Assembly (NCBI GenBank): GCA_021768185.1
Contig: JAETNP010000013.1
Location: 1 to 55,728 of the forward strand
Reading direction: 5' to 3'
Source of the DNA: Oscillospiraceae bacterium
GTDB lineage: Bacteria > Bacillota > Clostridia > Oscillospirales > Oscillospiraceae
Length of the DNA: 55,728 nucleotides
The notes beneath the pieces were generated by a model. The model was not told the origin of the DNA and did not search any database. It worked only from the letters and a program-made list of their open reading frames with translations. The stretch's first letter is position 1, and each line of letters begins with the position of its first letter. This document shows, one piece after another, positions 27,434-35,917 of this stretch. Both the position numbers and the translations under genes were made by a program.

Positions 27434-28501
27434 CTACTCCCCCGCCTCCGCCAGCTTCGCGGCCTGCTCGGCGGTGGTCAGAGCGTCGATGATGGGGTCC
27501 AGGCCGCCGTTGATGACAGCATCTATGGCAAAATTCTTGTTGTCCCCCGTCAGCCGGTGGTCCGTTACCCGCCCCTGGGGGAAATTATAAGTCCGAATGC
27601 GCTCCGAGCGGTCGCCGGACCCCACCTGGCTGCGCCGCTGGGCGGCGATGGCGGCGTTCTGCTTCTCCAGCTCCGCCTCGTAGAGGCGGGAGCGCAGGAT
27701 CTGCATGGCCCGGTCCTTGTTCTTGTACTGGCTGCGCTCGTCCTGGCACTCCACCACCACGCCGGTGGGCAAGTGGGTGATGCGGATGGCGGACTCCGTC
27801 TTGTTGATGTGCTGGCCCCCCGCTCCGGAGGAGCGGAAGGTGTCGATCTTCAGGTCGCCGGGGTCGATGTGGAAGTCCACCTCCTCCGCCTCCGGCAGCA
27901 CCGCCACCGTGGCGGCGGAGGTCTGGATGCGGCCCGAGGATTCGGTCACCGGCACCCGCTGGACCCGATGGGCCCCGCTCTCATATTTCAGCCGGGAGTA
28001 CGCGCCCTCCCCCTCCACGATGAACTCGATGGTCTTGATGCCCCCCAGCTCCGTCTCGCTGCGGCTGGTGACCTCCAGGGACCAGCCCCTGCTCTCCACA
28101 TACATGGCGTACATCCGGAAGAGGTCGGCGGCAAACAGCATGGCCTCCTCGCCGCCCACGCCGCCGCGGATCTCCATGACCACGTTCTTCCCATCGTTGG
28201 GGTCCCGGGGCAGCAGCAGAATTTTCAGCTCCTCCCGGAGCCGTTCCATCTCCGCCTTGGCCGCCTGCATCTCCTCCTGGGCCATCTCCTTCATCTCCGG
28301 GTCGGACAGCAGCTCCTGGGCGGAGGCCAGGTCCGCCTCCGCCTGCTCAAAGGCCCGGTAGGCCTCCGCCACCGGTTCCAGCTCCTTCTGCTCCCGGGTC
28401 AGACGGCGCAGAAGGTCCGGGTCGGCGTAGGTGGCCGGGTCCTCCATCTGGGTGATGATGGCCTCCAGACGGTTGGCAATCGCCCGCAGCTTATCCAGCA
28501 T
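27434..28501 (-). CDS. prfA: Peptide chain release factor 1
   Basis: Reads UAA and UAG stop codons and triggers peptide release. 355 residues with the catalytic GGQ in [16 protein letters not shown] near residue 233 and the adjacent stop-recognition region [17 protein letters not shown] near residue 190. AAGGAGAG lies before the ATG. The start overlaps the end of the flavodoxin gene by 11 bases. prmC, a common neighbour, is not present. Confidence 0.96.
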   Translation of the reverse strand: MLDKLRAIANRLEAIITQMEDPATYADPDLLRRLTREQKELEPVAEAYRAFEQAEADLASAQELLSDPEMKEMAQEEMQAAKAEMERLREELKILLLPRDPNDGKNVVMEIRGGVGGEEAMLFAADLFRMYAMYVESRGWSLEVTSRSETELGGIKTIEFIVEGEGAYSRLKYESGAHRVQRVPVTESSGRIQTSAATVAVLPEAEEVDFHIDPGDLKIDTFRSSGAGGQHINKTESAIRITHLPTGVVVECQDERSQYKNKDRAMQILRSRLYEAELEKQNAAIAAQRRSQVGSGDRSERIRTYNFPQGRVTDHRLTGDNKNFAIDAVINGGLDPIIDALTTAEQAAKLAEAGE

Positions 28502-28994
28502 GATCGGATCTCTCCTTTCCGGCCTCCCGGACGCTGGTCAGGAATTCGTCCCGCCAGAAGGTGGACCCCACCGTGTTGGGCCGGATGGTGACGGCGGACA
28601 CCCGGGGAGATTTGACGTACAGGTCCATCTGGTCGAAGACCTCCTCATAGCGCACGTCGCTGCTGCGGGTGACCACATAGGCCGTGCGCCGCAGCTCCTC
28701 GCCGTACTGCATCAGAAAACTCCGCACCGGGGCGGAGCACCGCCCCGCCCACACGGGCGTGCCGATGATCACCAGGTCGTACACCCCCAGGGGAAAGGCC
28801 GTTTTGAGGGGCTTCACCGGAGGCAGGCGGCGGGCCATGGCCTGCATCCCGCTGCGCATCCAGCCCCCCAGGCCGGAGCGGTCCACACCGTCGTCCAGCT
28901 TGACGATCTCACATTTCAGCTCGGCGGCGATCTCCCGCATGAGCTTTTCCGTGTTCCCGGTCCTGCTGTAGTAAACACATAGGATATAGGGCAT
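28491..28994 (-). CDS. Flavodoxin-family protein
   Basis: 167 residues beginning ILCVYYSRTGNTEKLM, in which SRTGNT is the FMN phosphate-binding loop. YDLVIIGTPVWAGRCSAPVRSFL is the second flavin contact. It probably carries electrons or acts as a flavoprotein reductase subunit; the partner is unknown. It overlaps prfA by 11 bases, so the two are coupled. Confidence 0.88.
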   Translation of the reverse strand: MPYILCVYYSRTGNTEKLMREIAAELKCEIVKLDDGVDRSGLGGWMRSGMQAMARRLPPVKPLKTAFPLGVYDLVIIGTPVWAGRCSAPVRSFLMQYGEELRRTAYVVTRSSDVRYEEVFDQMDLYVKSPRVSAVTIRPNTVGSTFWRDEFLTSVREAGKERSDHAG

Positions 28995-29060
28995 TGTAGT
29001 ATCCTCTCTTTGTTGGTATGCAATCTCTGAAATGGCAAAACACTTTACAAGGTCTGGGGC

Positions 29061-29804
29061 TCAGAAAAACATCTCCGCCGCAATGCCGAAGGCCTCGCGG
29101 ATGTAGTAGTTGACGGTCAGCGGCAGATATCGGGCGGGCATCCGCGCCGCCACCGGGACCATGTCACCACCCAGGTGCATCGCCGCCCGGCAGAGGTGGT
29201 AATCGCTGGATACCACGGCGATATTGCCCGCAATATCCAGCTTCTCCAGAAGCTCCAGGGAATAGCGGATATTTTCCTCCGTATTTTCGGCGCGCTCCTC
29301 GAGAATGATCCGCTCGGCTGGGATGCCGTGGGCGGTGAGCCAATCGTACATGCACCGGGCCTCGGAGATCTCCTCCCCCCGGCCCTGTGAGCCGGAGACC
29401 ACGATGGGAATGTCCGGCTTGTCCTGGACATACGCCAGCGCGGCGTCCAGACGGGTCAGCAGGCTCAGGGAGGGCGTTCTGCCGTTGACCCCGGCCCCCA
29501 GGACGATGACCGCCGAAACCGGCGTTTCATTGTCCGTCCGGGCCCAGGAGAGCACCCGGCATTCCAGCACGGCAAAAAGAGCAAATCCAGCCGCCAGCAG
29601 CGCCAGAAGCCCCCGGCGGGCCCACAGCGCCCAGCGGTGCTTCTCCCTCCAGCGGGTCAGCAGCGCGAACAGCGCCAGCACCGCAGCGGCGCACCAAAAG
29701 AGGAAACCGGTGAACCGCACCGCCGTGAACACAAACTGCATCAGCGCCCCCAGGAGCAGGCACAGGACCGCCAGAATACAGCATATCTTCTCCGTCCGCT
29801 TCAC
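29061..29804 (-). CDS. YdcF-like (DUF218) membrane protein
   Basis: 247 residues: three membrane helices in the first 85 residues, then a DUF218 domain with VIVLGAGVNGRTPSLSLLTRLDAAL, IVVSGSQGRGEE, the acidic block ERAENTEENI, and VSSDYHLCRA. Relatives (YdcF, SanA, ElyC) affect envelope integrity, and nucleotide or lipid-carrier binding is suspected. Its start ATGA overlaps the stop of the ABC-F gene. Function not certain. Confidence 0.85.
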   Translation of the reverse strand: MKRTEKICCILAVLCLLLGALMQFVFTAVRFTGFLFWCAAAVLALFALLTRWREKHRWALWARRGLLALLAAGFALFAVLECRVLSWARTDNETPVSAVIVLGAGVNGRTPSLSLLTRLDAALAYVQDKPDIPIVVSGSQGRGEEISEARCMYDWLTAHGIPAERIILEERAENTEENIRYSLELLEKLDIAGNIAVVSSDYHLCRAAMHLGGDMVPVAARMPARYLPLTVNYYIREAFGIAAEMFF

Positions 29805-31702
29805 GCCTCAGCCTCCTCCGCCAGCTTCTCCCAGCGGTCCATCAGCTCCAGGAGCTGGGCGTCCAGCTCCTCCTTTTTGGCGTAGGCCGCGCTGTACTTC
29901 TCATAGTCGCAGGCGTTTGCCTCCATCTCGGCCTCGGCGGCCTTGATCTCCGCCTCCAGCTTCTCCATGTCCCGCTCGCAGATGGTCAGCTGCTTCCGGG
30001 CGTTCTGCTGGGCCCGGCCGCCCTTGGGGGCGGATTTGGGCTTTTCCTCTTTCTTCTCCGTCCTCGTCTGGGACTGGGCCAGGGTTTTGTCCCGCTCCTT
30101 GATCTCCCGGTAGCGGGGGAAAGAGACGGGATAGTCAGTGATGACGCCGTTCTCCAGTTCCCAGATGCGGGTAGCAAAGCGGTTGATAAAATAGCGGTCG
30201 TGGCTGACGAACAGCAGCGCGCCCTCGTAGGCCTCCACCGCCTCCTCGATCCACTCTCGGCTGGCAATGTCCAGATGGTTGGTAGGCTCGTCCAGAATGA
30301 GGAGGTTGATCTCCTCGTCCATGAGCATACACAGCCGCAGGCGGCTCTGCTCCCCGCCGGAGAGGACGGACACGGGCTTGAACACGTCCTCCCCACGGAA
30401 GTTGAAAGCCCCCAGCCGGTCCCGGGCGGCCTGGGTGGTGATGCCGTGCTTGGCGTAGAGCATAGTGTCCACCAGATTGCGCTGGGGGTTGTCAAAGTGG
30501 ATGATCTGGGGCAGATAGGCTATGCGCACCGTGGGGCCGAAGCGGACCCGGCCCTCGTCGGGCTGCTCCTCCCCCATGAGGATTTTTAATAGAGTGGACT
30601 TCCCCGTGCCGTTATCCCCGATGAGGGCGATGCGCTCGCCGCCCTCCACCAGGAGGTTCAGGTCGTGGAACAGGCGGCGGTCCCCGAAGGATTTCTCCAA
30701 GTCCTTGATGTGCATCACCTCGTCGCCGGAGAATTCCCGCTCCCCGAAGCGCTCTTTCATAGCGCGGGCCTTGGTGGGCTTCTCCGTCTGGCGGATACGC
30801 TCGATGCGGCGCTCCATGGAGAAGGCCCGCTTGTGGAGCTTGTCGGCTCCCATGAAGGCCCAGAGGTGGAGTTTATCGGCTGCCTCCTGGAGCTGCTTGA
30901 TCTTGGCCTGCTCCTTTTCGTACTGTTTGAGCTTTTCCTGGTAGCGGCGCTCCTTCTCGATGGCGTAATAGGTGTAGTTGCCGGGGTAGAACTCGGCCTT
31001 GCCGTCCAGGATCTCGATCACCCGGCTGATGGTCCGGTCCAGGAAATAGCGGTCGTGGCTGATGGCCACCACAGTCCCCTTGAAGCGGCGGACGTACTCC
31101 TCCAGCCATTCCACGGCGTGGAGGTCCAGGTGGTTGGTGGGCTCGTCCAGCAGGAGGATATCGGTGTCCTCCAGAATGAGGCGGCCCAGGTTCACGCGGG
31201 TTTTCTCCCCGCCGGAGAGGCTGTCAAAGGGCTGGGAGCGCATTTCCGGGGGAATGGAGAGGCCGTTTGCCACCTTGTCAACAGCGGTATCCGTGTCATA
31301 GCCGCCGATGCCCTCGAATTTGGCGGAGAGTTCGCCGTAACGGCGCAGGGTCTGGGGACTGCTGTCCCCCGCCGCCATGGCGGCGGCTAATTTCTCCATC
31401 TCTTCCGCCAGTTTTTGATGCCGGGCGAAAGCGGTATGGAGGACATCGTCCACGGTATAGCCCTCCGGGTAGACCGGGATCTGGGAGATCAGGCCGACGC
31501 GGCTGTTTTTGGCGATAACGACGCCGCCCTCGTCGGGCTCCAGCTCGCCGGTAAGGATCTTAAAGAGGGTGGATTTTCCCGCACCGTTGCGGCCCAGAAG
31601 ACCCACTCGTTCTCCGGTTTCTATCTGGAAGGTAATACCATCTAAAATGTTATTTCCTATTTCAAAGGATTTTTTGATATTGCTTACACTGATTTCTATC
31701 AT
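29801..31702 (-). CDS. ABC-F family ATPase (Uup/YdiF-like)
   Basis: 633-residue soluble protein with two ABC domains and no membrane segment. Domain 1: LLGRNGAGKST, LSGGEKTRVNLGRL, LLLDEPTNHLDL. A linker of about 80 residues is rich in charged helix (residues about 240-310). Domain 2: LIGDNGTGKST, LSGGEQSRLRL, LILDEPTNHLDI. The tail, from about residue 540, is basic then coiled coil, as in Uup. ABC-F proteins act at the ribosomal E site; antibiotic resistance is possible for some groups but is not indicated here. Confidence 0.92.
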   Translation of the reverse strand: MIEISVSNIKKSFEIGNNILDGITFQIETGERVGLLGRNGAGKSTLFKILTGELEPDEGGVVIAKNSRVGLISQIPVYPEGYTVDDVLHTAFARHQKLAEEMEKLAAAMAAGDSSPQTLRRYGELSAKFEGIGGYDTDTAVDKVANGLSIPPEMRSQPFDSLSGGEKTRVNLGRLILEDTDILLLDEPTNHLDLHAVEWLEEYVRRFKGTVVAISHDRYFLDRTISRVIEILDGKAEFYPGNYTYYAIEKERRYQEKLKQYEKEQAKIKQLQEAADKLHLWAFMGADKLHKRAFSMERRIERIRQTEKPTKARAMKERFGEREFSGDEVMHIKDLEKSFGDRRLFHDLNLLVEGGERIALIGDNGTGKSTLLKILMGEEQPDEGRVRFGPTVRIAYLPQIIHFDNPQRNLVDTMLYAKHGITTQAARDRLGAFNFRGEDVFKPVSVLSGGEQSRLRLCMLMDEEINLLILDEPTNHLDIASREWIEEAVEAYEGALLFVSHDRYFINRFATRIWELENGVITDYPVSFPRYREIKERDKTLAQSQTRTEKKEEKPKSAPKGGRAQQNARKQLTICERDMEKLEAEIKAAEAEMEANACDYEKYSAAYAKKEELDAQLLELMDRWEKLAEEAEA

Positions 31703-31730
31703 TGTCGATACCTATCTTCTTTGCCGCTAG

Positions 31731-32395
31731 GCGCTCGGCCAAAGGCCGAGTGCCGGGACGGTCGTTTAGACGCCGAAGGCGGCTAAATGACCGTCCCCTG
31801 AGGCAACCCGTTTAGATTGTTCTATGCTGGTGCCCCGGGACCTGCGCGGCCCCGGACTCCGCGCCTACTTTTTGTGTGAACAAAAAGTAGGCAAAAAGTC
31901 ACTTAAACCTGGCGGTTTAAGAATCCCTTATTTTTTAATTAGTTTCGCTACGACCTTTAGATTCTAGGTCTATCTCCAGTGCACTTAGCCGATGCCGGTG
32001 CTTACTTCTGCGCACGGTCCTAACGATACTACTGGTTGCCGCGCGGCACGCGGCACGAAGGTCCCTGCGGAGGGTGCGTTTTGCAGGCTGGTCCGTTAGA
32101 ACAAATCTCCACAGATGGCTCTACCCCTTTGAAAGGGCGTCAGCCGGAGTAAGTTAACCACCAGAGCATAGATCAGATGCCCGAAGGGCCGCTAGTTCAC
32201 GTGGCACAGCAACTCTTCATCTCCACAGCAGTCCGCAAACCCCTCGCTGAGGTCCCTTGCCGATAGGCGGGACCGAGGAAGGAGTCCAGGACCATGGGTC
32301 CTGGCGCGTTTTTGCCTACTTTTGCCGCGTGGCAAAAGTAGGCGCGGGGTCCGGGGGCGAGGAGCCCCCGGGCCAAAGGGCAGAACCGTGCTGCC
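31731..32395. repeat. Element E: complete palindrome-ended element between ABC-F gene and murF
   Basis: Starts 28 bases upstream of the ABC-F start with GCGCTCGGCC/GGCCGAGTGC (31731-31753) and an extra long hairpin 31755-31797 (GGGACGGTC/GACCGTCCC). The standard end follows: TACTTTTTG/CAAAAAGTA (31866-31889) and CTTAAACC/GGTTTAAG (31902-31921). Right end, inverted: CCAGGACC/GGTCCTGG (32286-32304), TACTTTTGCC/GGCAAAAGTA (32317-32340), CCGGGGGC/GCCCCCGG (32351-32371), GGCAG/CTGCC (about 32379-32395). The interior is L2 (about 31935-32080) then R2 (about 32085-32280), like F. Confidence 0.85.
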
Positions 32396-32397
32396 AA

Positions 32398-33774
32398 TCA
32401 GAAGGGATACTCCCTTAAAAAATCCGCCATTAAATCAAACCGCCCAAAGAAATGGGAGGCCTTTAATAAAAGCGCATCTCCAGGGGCAAACAAATCCAAA
32501 AGATCGCTCTTGACCGCTTCGCGGTCAGGGTACCAGCGGACCTCGCCGCAGCCCGCCGCCTGGGCGGCGGGAACCATATATTCCCTGCTCCGGGGACCCA
32601 CCGCCAGCAGCACGTCAATCCCCAGCTGTCCTACCAGCTCCCCGACCGACTGGTGGCCCGGCGCCTCCGCGGCGCCAAGCTCCGTCATGTCGCCCAGCAT
32701 GGCAATCCGCTTGCCCCCCCTGTGCTGGGCCAGAATCGCCACGTCCGCCCGGACGGACCGGGGATTTGCGTTATAGCTGTCATTGATCATGACCCGGTTG
32801 CCGGGGAGGCGCTCCACCCGCAGGCGGTTGTCCGCCGGGGCGTAGGAGGCGACCCCCTGGACGATCTCCTCCTCCGTCAGGCCCAGGCGCTCCGCTACCG
32901 CCACCGCCAGGGCGGACAAAAGCGCCATATGGACGCCGGGGGCCGGTATGGACAGCGGATAAGCCTCCTGATCCGTCACCACCGTACACCGCACGCCCTC
33001 CAGCCCCAAATCCTCCAGCTCCGTGACGCGGACGGCGCAGCTCTCCGAGCGGCCGCACCGAATAGTATCGCACCGGGGCTGGAGCGTATTGAGCAGCACG
33101 TCGTCCCCATTGAGCACCGCCAGTCCGCCGGGACGGAGATTCTCCAGGATCTCCGCCTTGGCCCGCAGGATGTCCTCCCGGCTGTTGAAATGGGCGAGGT
33201 GAACGTCATCTATAATGGTAATCACCGCCGCGTCCGGACGAATGGCCTGACCCAGCCAGCGGATCTGGCCGAACTCGTCCATCCCCGTCTCGATCACCGC
33301 CGCCTGATGCTCAGGCGTCAGGGACAGCAGGGTCAGGGGCGCGCCGATATCGCCGTTGAGATTGCCAGGGGTCTTCAGGGTATGATACCGCTGAGAGAGA
33401 ATGCAGAAAAGCAGCTCCTTGAGGGTAGTCTTTCCCATACTGCCGGTAATCTGAACGATGGGAATATCAAACTGATTCCGGTACCAGGCCGCAAGGTCCC
33501 GGAGGGCCCGCTTGGTATCCTCTACCAGGATGTAAGCCCGGTCGTCACGTACCTCCCGGGGCAGCCGGGTGCAGAAGCAGCCCGCCGCCCCCTTCTCGAT
33601 GGCCATAGGGATATAATCGTGACCGTCAAACCGCTCCCCCGCCAGAGGAACGAACCACTCCCCCGGGGCGATGGTGCGGCTGTCGGTGGAAATGCCGGTG
33701 ATAACAGTCTCCTCGCTGCCAAACAGGACGCCCTGTACGGCCTTGCAGATCTGAGCGGTTGTAGTAGGGGTCAT
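32398..33774 (-). CDS. murF: UDP-N-acetylmuramoyl-tripeptide--D-alanyl-D-alanine ligase
   Basis: Adds D-Ala-D-Ala to the peptidoglycan precursor in the cytoplasm. The start at 33774 (MTPTTTAQICKAV) overlaps the upstream gene by ATGA and gives 458 residues; 24 further ORF codons upstream lie inside the neighbour. Motifs: ITGSMGKTTLKELL (ATP loop), TPGNLNGDIGAPLTLL, MINDSYNANPRS. The element E hairpin ends 3 bases from its stop codon. No ddl or mraY is nearby. Confidence 0.95.
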   Translation of the reverse strand: MTPTTTAQICKAVQGVLFGSEETVITGISTDSRTIAPGEWFVPLAGERFDGHDYIPMAIEKGAAGCFCTRLPREVRDDRAYILVEDTKRALRDLAAWYRNQFDIPIVQITGSMGKTTLKELLFCILSQRYHTLKTPGNLNGDIGAPLTLLSLTPEHQAAVIETGMDEFGQIRWLGQAIRPDAAVITIIDDVHLAHFNSREDILRAKAEILENLRPGGLAVLNGDDVLLNTLQPRCDTIRCGRSESCAVRVTELEDLGLEGVRCTVVTDQEAYPLSIPAPGVHMALLSALAVAVAERLGLTEEEIVQGVASYAPADNRLRVERLPGNRVMINDSYNANPRSVRADVAILAQHRGGKRIAMLGDMTELGAAEAPGHQSVGELVGQLGIDVLLAVGPRSREYMVPAAQAAGCGEVRWYPDREAVKSDLLDLFAPGDALLLKASHFFGRFDLMADFLREYPF

Positions 33775-34421
33775 GTGTCGCTCCTCCTGTCCTTCTCTTC
33801 TTCTTCCCGCCGGGCGGCAAAATAAGCGTCGCACCAATCGTGCCACTTTTCCTTCTGCTCCTCCGGACTGTAGAGGGCCATATCCCGGATATGGTAAATC
33901 CCCCGTTTTCTGGCCTCGGCGACAAAATCGCCCAGCGTATTCCAGCCGGAAACCTCAAAAATCATCGCCGCAGTGATGCCCCGCCGCCACGCCTCGTACA
34001 GCCGGGTGTGACCGTCCATCACGCACAGCGAGCCGTCCTCCAGCCTGGTCACCGGGACCACAATATCCGCGGCGCTATGAATGAAATGTCCCACCGCAGC
34101 GCACTTCTCCCGGTCCACAGAGAACTGGGAGGGCTGGAGTCCGTCGATGTCCGCCTCCCATCGCTCCACAGGCGGCAGCTCCAGAAGACAGCTTCCCGCT
34201 TCATCATAAAACTTGGTGATATGCTCGGCATAAAAACGGAAATCCTCCGCCGCCTCCGCCAGCGCACCCCGGGTCAGGCCCTCCCCGCTGACCACGGCCT
34301 CATGGTCCGAGATCACGCGGAAAGACCAAGGTGCGCCGTCCACCAGAAAAGCGCCGTGCTGATAGAGCACCTCCAGGGGAAAACGTGGGTCGGTATAACC
34401 GTCAATTCGTTGAATTTCCAT
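33771..34421 (-). CDS. Uncharacterised protein with ParB-like DGHTR motif
   Basis: 216 residues from ATG 34421, with an AGGAGAG site 8 bases upstream; 34451 is an earlier in-frame start ahead of the likely transcription start. The central VPVTRLEDGSLCVMDGHTRLYEAWRRGITAAMIFEV recalls the ParB/Srx nucleotide-binding core, in which a D-G-H-x-R motif binds CTP or ATP. There is no helix-turn-helix after it, so it is not a partition ParB. The C-terminus is very charged. Function unknown; it is coupled to murF by ATGA overlap and diverges from hsp20 across the CIRCE site. Confidence 0.7.
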   Translation of the reverse strand: MEIQRIDGYTDPRFPLEVLYQHGAFLVDGAPWSFRVISDHEAVVSGEGLTRGALAEAAEDFRFYAEHITKFYDEAGSCLLELPPVERWEADIDGLQPSQFSVDREKCAAVGHFIHSAADIVVPVTRLEDGSLCVMDGHTRLYEAWRRGITAAMIFEVSGWNTLGDFVAEARKRGIYHIRDMALYSPEEQKEKWHDWCDAYFAARREEEEKDRRSDT

Positions 34422-34460
34422 AGGCTTTGCTCTCCTATTGCGGACAATCATACAGAAAAC

Positions 34461-34489
34461 AGTATATCACACGGAATTGGAAAATACAA
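34461..34489 (-). promoter_or_regulatory. Promoter of the ParB-like/murF unit
   Basis: Minus strand TTGTAT (34489-34484), 17-base spacer, TATACT (34466-34461). It is 40 bases before the start codon at 34421. Confidence 0.65.
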
Positions 34490-34504
34490 CCGGAACGGAC
34501 AATT

Positions 34505-34531
34505 TTAGCACTCTCTTGTGTTGAGTGCTAA
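34505..34531. promoter_or_regulatory. CIRCE operator (HrcA binding site)
   Basis: Perfect TTAGCACTC, 9 bases, GAGTGCTAA. This is the consensus operator of the HrcA heat-shock repressor. It lies between the diverging promoters of hsp20 and the ParB-like gene, upstream of the -35 of the best hsp20 promoter; an alternative plus-strand promoter overlapping it (TTGTGT, 16 bases, TAATCT) may be the one it blocks. Confidence 0.93.
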
Positions 34532-34563
34532 AATTCATAATCTGGACATATTCTTTGCAAGAT

Positions 34564-34592
34564 TTGTTCATAATCGGAGAGCATACTATAGG
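34564..34592 (+). promoter_or_regulatory. Promoter of hsp20
   Basis: TTGTTC (34564-34569), 17 bases, TATAGG (34587-34592), 33 bases before the start codon. It begins 32 bases downstream of the CIRCE site. Confidence 0.55.
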
Positions 34593-34625
34593 CATAAACA
34601 AAAAAGAAATTGGAGGTTTTGAACC

Positions 34626-35060
34626 ATGTTTGAAATGATGCCTTTTACCCGCAGCCACGGTGTGGACCTGTACCATCCCTTCCGGGATCTGGAGGAACTG
34701 GAGCGCAGTATGTTCGGTACCAACGGCGTGAATGCTTTCCGGACGGACATCCGGGACACCGGCGATGCCTATGTGCTGGAGGCCGACCTGCCCGGCATGA
34801 AGAAGGAGGACATTCACATTGACATCGACGGCGATCGGCTGTCCATCAGCGCCGAGCGCAGTGCCAGCAAGGAGGAGAAAGACGAGAACGGCGGCTACAT
34901 TCGCTGCGAGCGGTCCTACGGCTCCTTCTCCCGGAGCTTCGACATCTCCGGCATCCGGGGCGAGGAGATCTCCGCCGCCTACGAGGACGGCGTACTGAAG
35001 CTGACCTTGCCCAAGCAGACCAAGACCGTGCCCGCCAGCCGGAGGCTGGAGATCCAGTAA
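34626..35060 (+). CDS. Hsp20/alpha-crystallin small heat-shock protein
   Basis: Holdase chaperone that binds unfolding proteins. 144 residues: short N-terminal arm, alpha-crystallin domain from about residue 40 to 130 with YVLEADLPGMKKEDIHIDID, GSFSRSFDISGI and GVLKLTLPK, then a short tail ending RRLEIQ, which may serve as the inter-dimer anchor. GGAGG lies 9 bases before the ATG. The upstream CIRCE indicates HrcA-controlled heat induction. Confidence 0.95.
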   Translation: MFEMMPFTRSHGVDLYHPFRDLEELERSMFGTNGVNAFRTDIRDTGDAYVLEADLPGMKKEDIHIDIDGDRLSISAERSASKEEKDENGGYIRCERSYGSFSRSFDISGIRGEEISAAYEDGVLKLTLPKQTKTVPASRRLEIQ

Positions 35061-35066
35061 AGCGGA

Positions 35067-35240
35067 GCGAAACTAAAAGTTTCGCCGGCCAGGCAGCCAA
35101 CGGCTGCCGGGACAGTCGTTCGGCCAGAGGTCGAATGACGTCCCAAGAAAGGCCGCAGGGCGCGGAACTCTTCAAAAGCCGTGTATAAAATATCTTCTTC
35201 ATAGCACGATTTCAAATCGCGCGGCTTTAAGCGTATTTGC
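35067..35240. repeat. Hairpin cluster after hsp20
   Basis: No gene is visible between 35061 and 35472. Hairpins: GCGAAACT/AGTTTCGC (35067-35085), GGCAGCC/GGCTGCC (35092-35108), and 35109-35144 (GGGAC...GTCCC), which resembles the extra hairpin of element E at 31755-31797. Bases about 35160-35226, reversed, resemble 23802-23880. No complete element end is present, so this looks like relics of the same palindromic family. The first hairpin may end hsp20 transcription, but it lacks a T-run. Confidence 0.6.
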
Positions 35241-35289
35241 GCCTTAATCCCCGAAAGAAAGTCCGTACCGCTGTCTGCCCGGGCTGAAG

Positions 35290-35885
35290 TGACCCTGAAA
35301 AGTTAGACAGAATATAGTCAAAAAAGTTCAAGCAGCTGAAAGGGCTTGTTGTCTGTGCAAAGCAGGCGGCAAGCCCTTTAGTTTTGCCTTGATACATAGT
35401 AAAATGCGGCACGGGGCAGTTGAGGGATAGAAAGCAGAATCTCCAGTTTATGTTTTTGCCTCAGTTCTTGAACTACCTGCGTTTTTTCCGCTGGCGTCGC
35501 TCGTTTCCCAAAACCAAGGCCTGCAAGTTTTTTAGGTAGTCATTCTCCGCACGCAGCCGCCGTACCTCTGCCAGCAGGTCTTCCTCCACCTTTTGAGCTA
35601 GTTTTCCTGGTCTGCCGGTAGTGCTGCGTCCCCGGCGTTCCACCCAGAACCCCTCTGGTCCTTCTGTCAGATAAATCCGTTCCCATGCCATCATCCGCTT
35701 ATGGTCATTGATCTCAAATCGACGTGCTGTCTCGCTGTAACTCAGTCTTTCTTCCATCATGGTTTCTATGACTGCTCTCTTGAACTCCGCTGCATATCGT
35801 TTGTTCGGCACTCCCTTTGGCATAATAAATCACCCCACTTGTTAGATAGTATATCATACTTGCCTAACAAATGGGGTGCAGTTCA
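35290..35885 (-). mobile_element. IS3-family (IS150-like) remnant with orfA only
   Basis: Imperfect terminal inverted repeats are visible: TGACCCTGAAAAGTTAGACA at the 35290 end and, reading inward from 35885, TGAACTGCACCCCATTTGTT followed by AGGCA. Between them lies only orfA (35473-35823) and a hairpin near 35339-35380 with AAAGGGCTTG/CAAGCCCTTT arms. orfB with its DDE catalytic core is missing, so the 596-bp unit cannot move itself. No clear target duplication is seen. Confidence 0.75.
35473..35823 (-). CDS. IS3-family transposase OrfA (helix-turn-helix)
   Basis: 116 residues: an N-terminal helix-turn-helix (residues about 8-60, EFKRAVIETMMEERLSYSET) followed by a basic stretch and a leucine-zipper-like helix (EEDLLAEVRRLRAENDYLKN) used for dimerisation. 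This is the regulatory and DNA-binding OrfA of IS150-like elements. Normally a -1 frameshift yields the OrfAB transposase; no orfB follows, so only the OrfA protein can be made. Confidence 0.85.
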   Translation of the reverse strand: MPKGVPNKRYAAEFKRAVIETMMEERLSYSETARRFEINDHKRMMAWERIYLTEGPEGFWVERRGRSTTGRPGKLAQKVEEDLLAEVRRLRAENDYLKNLQALVLGNERRQRKKRR

Positions 35886-35917
35886 ATGCCCGCAGGGCGG
35901 TTCTATCGTCAAAGCGC

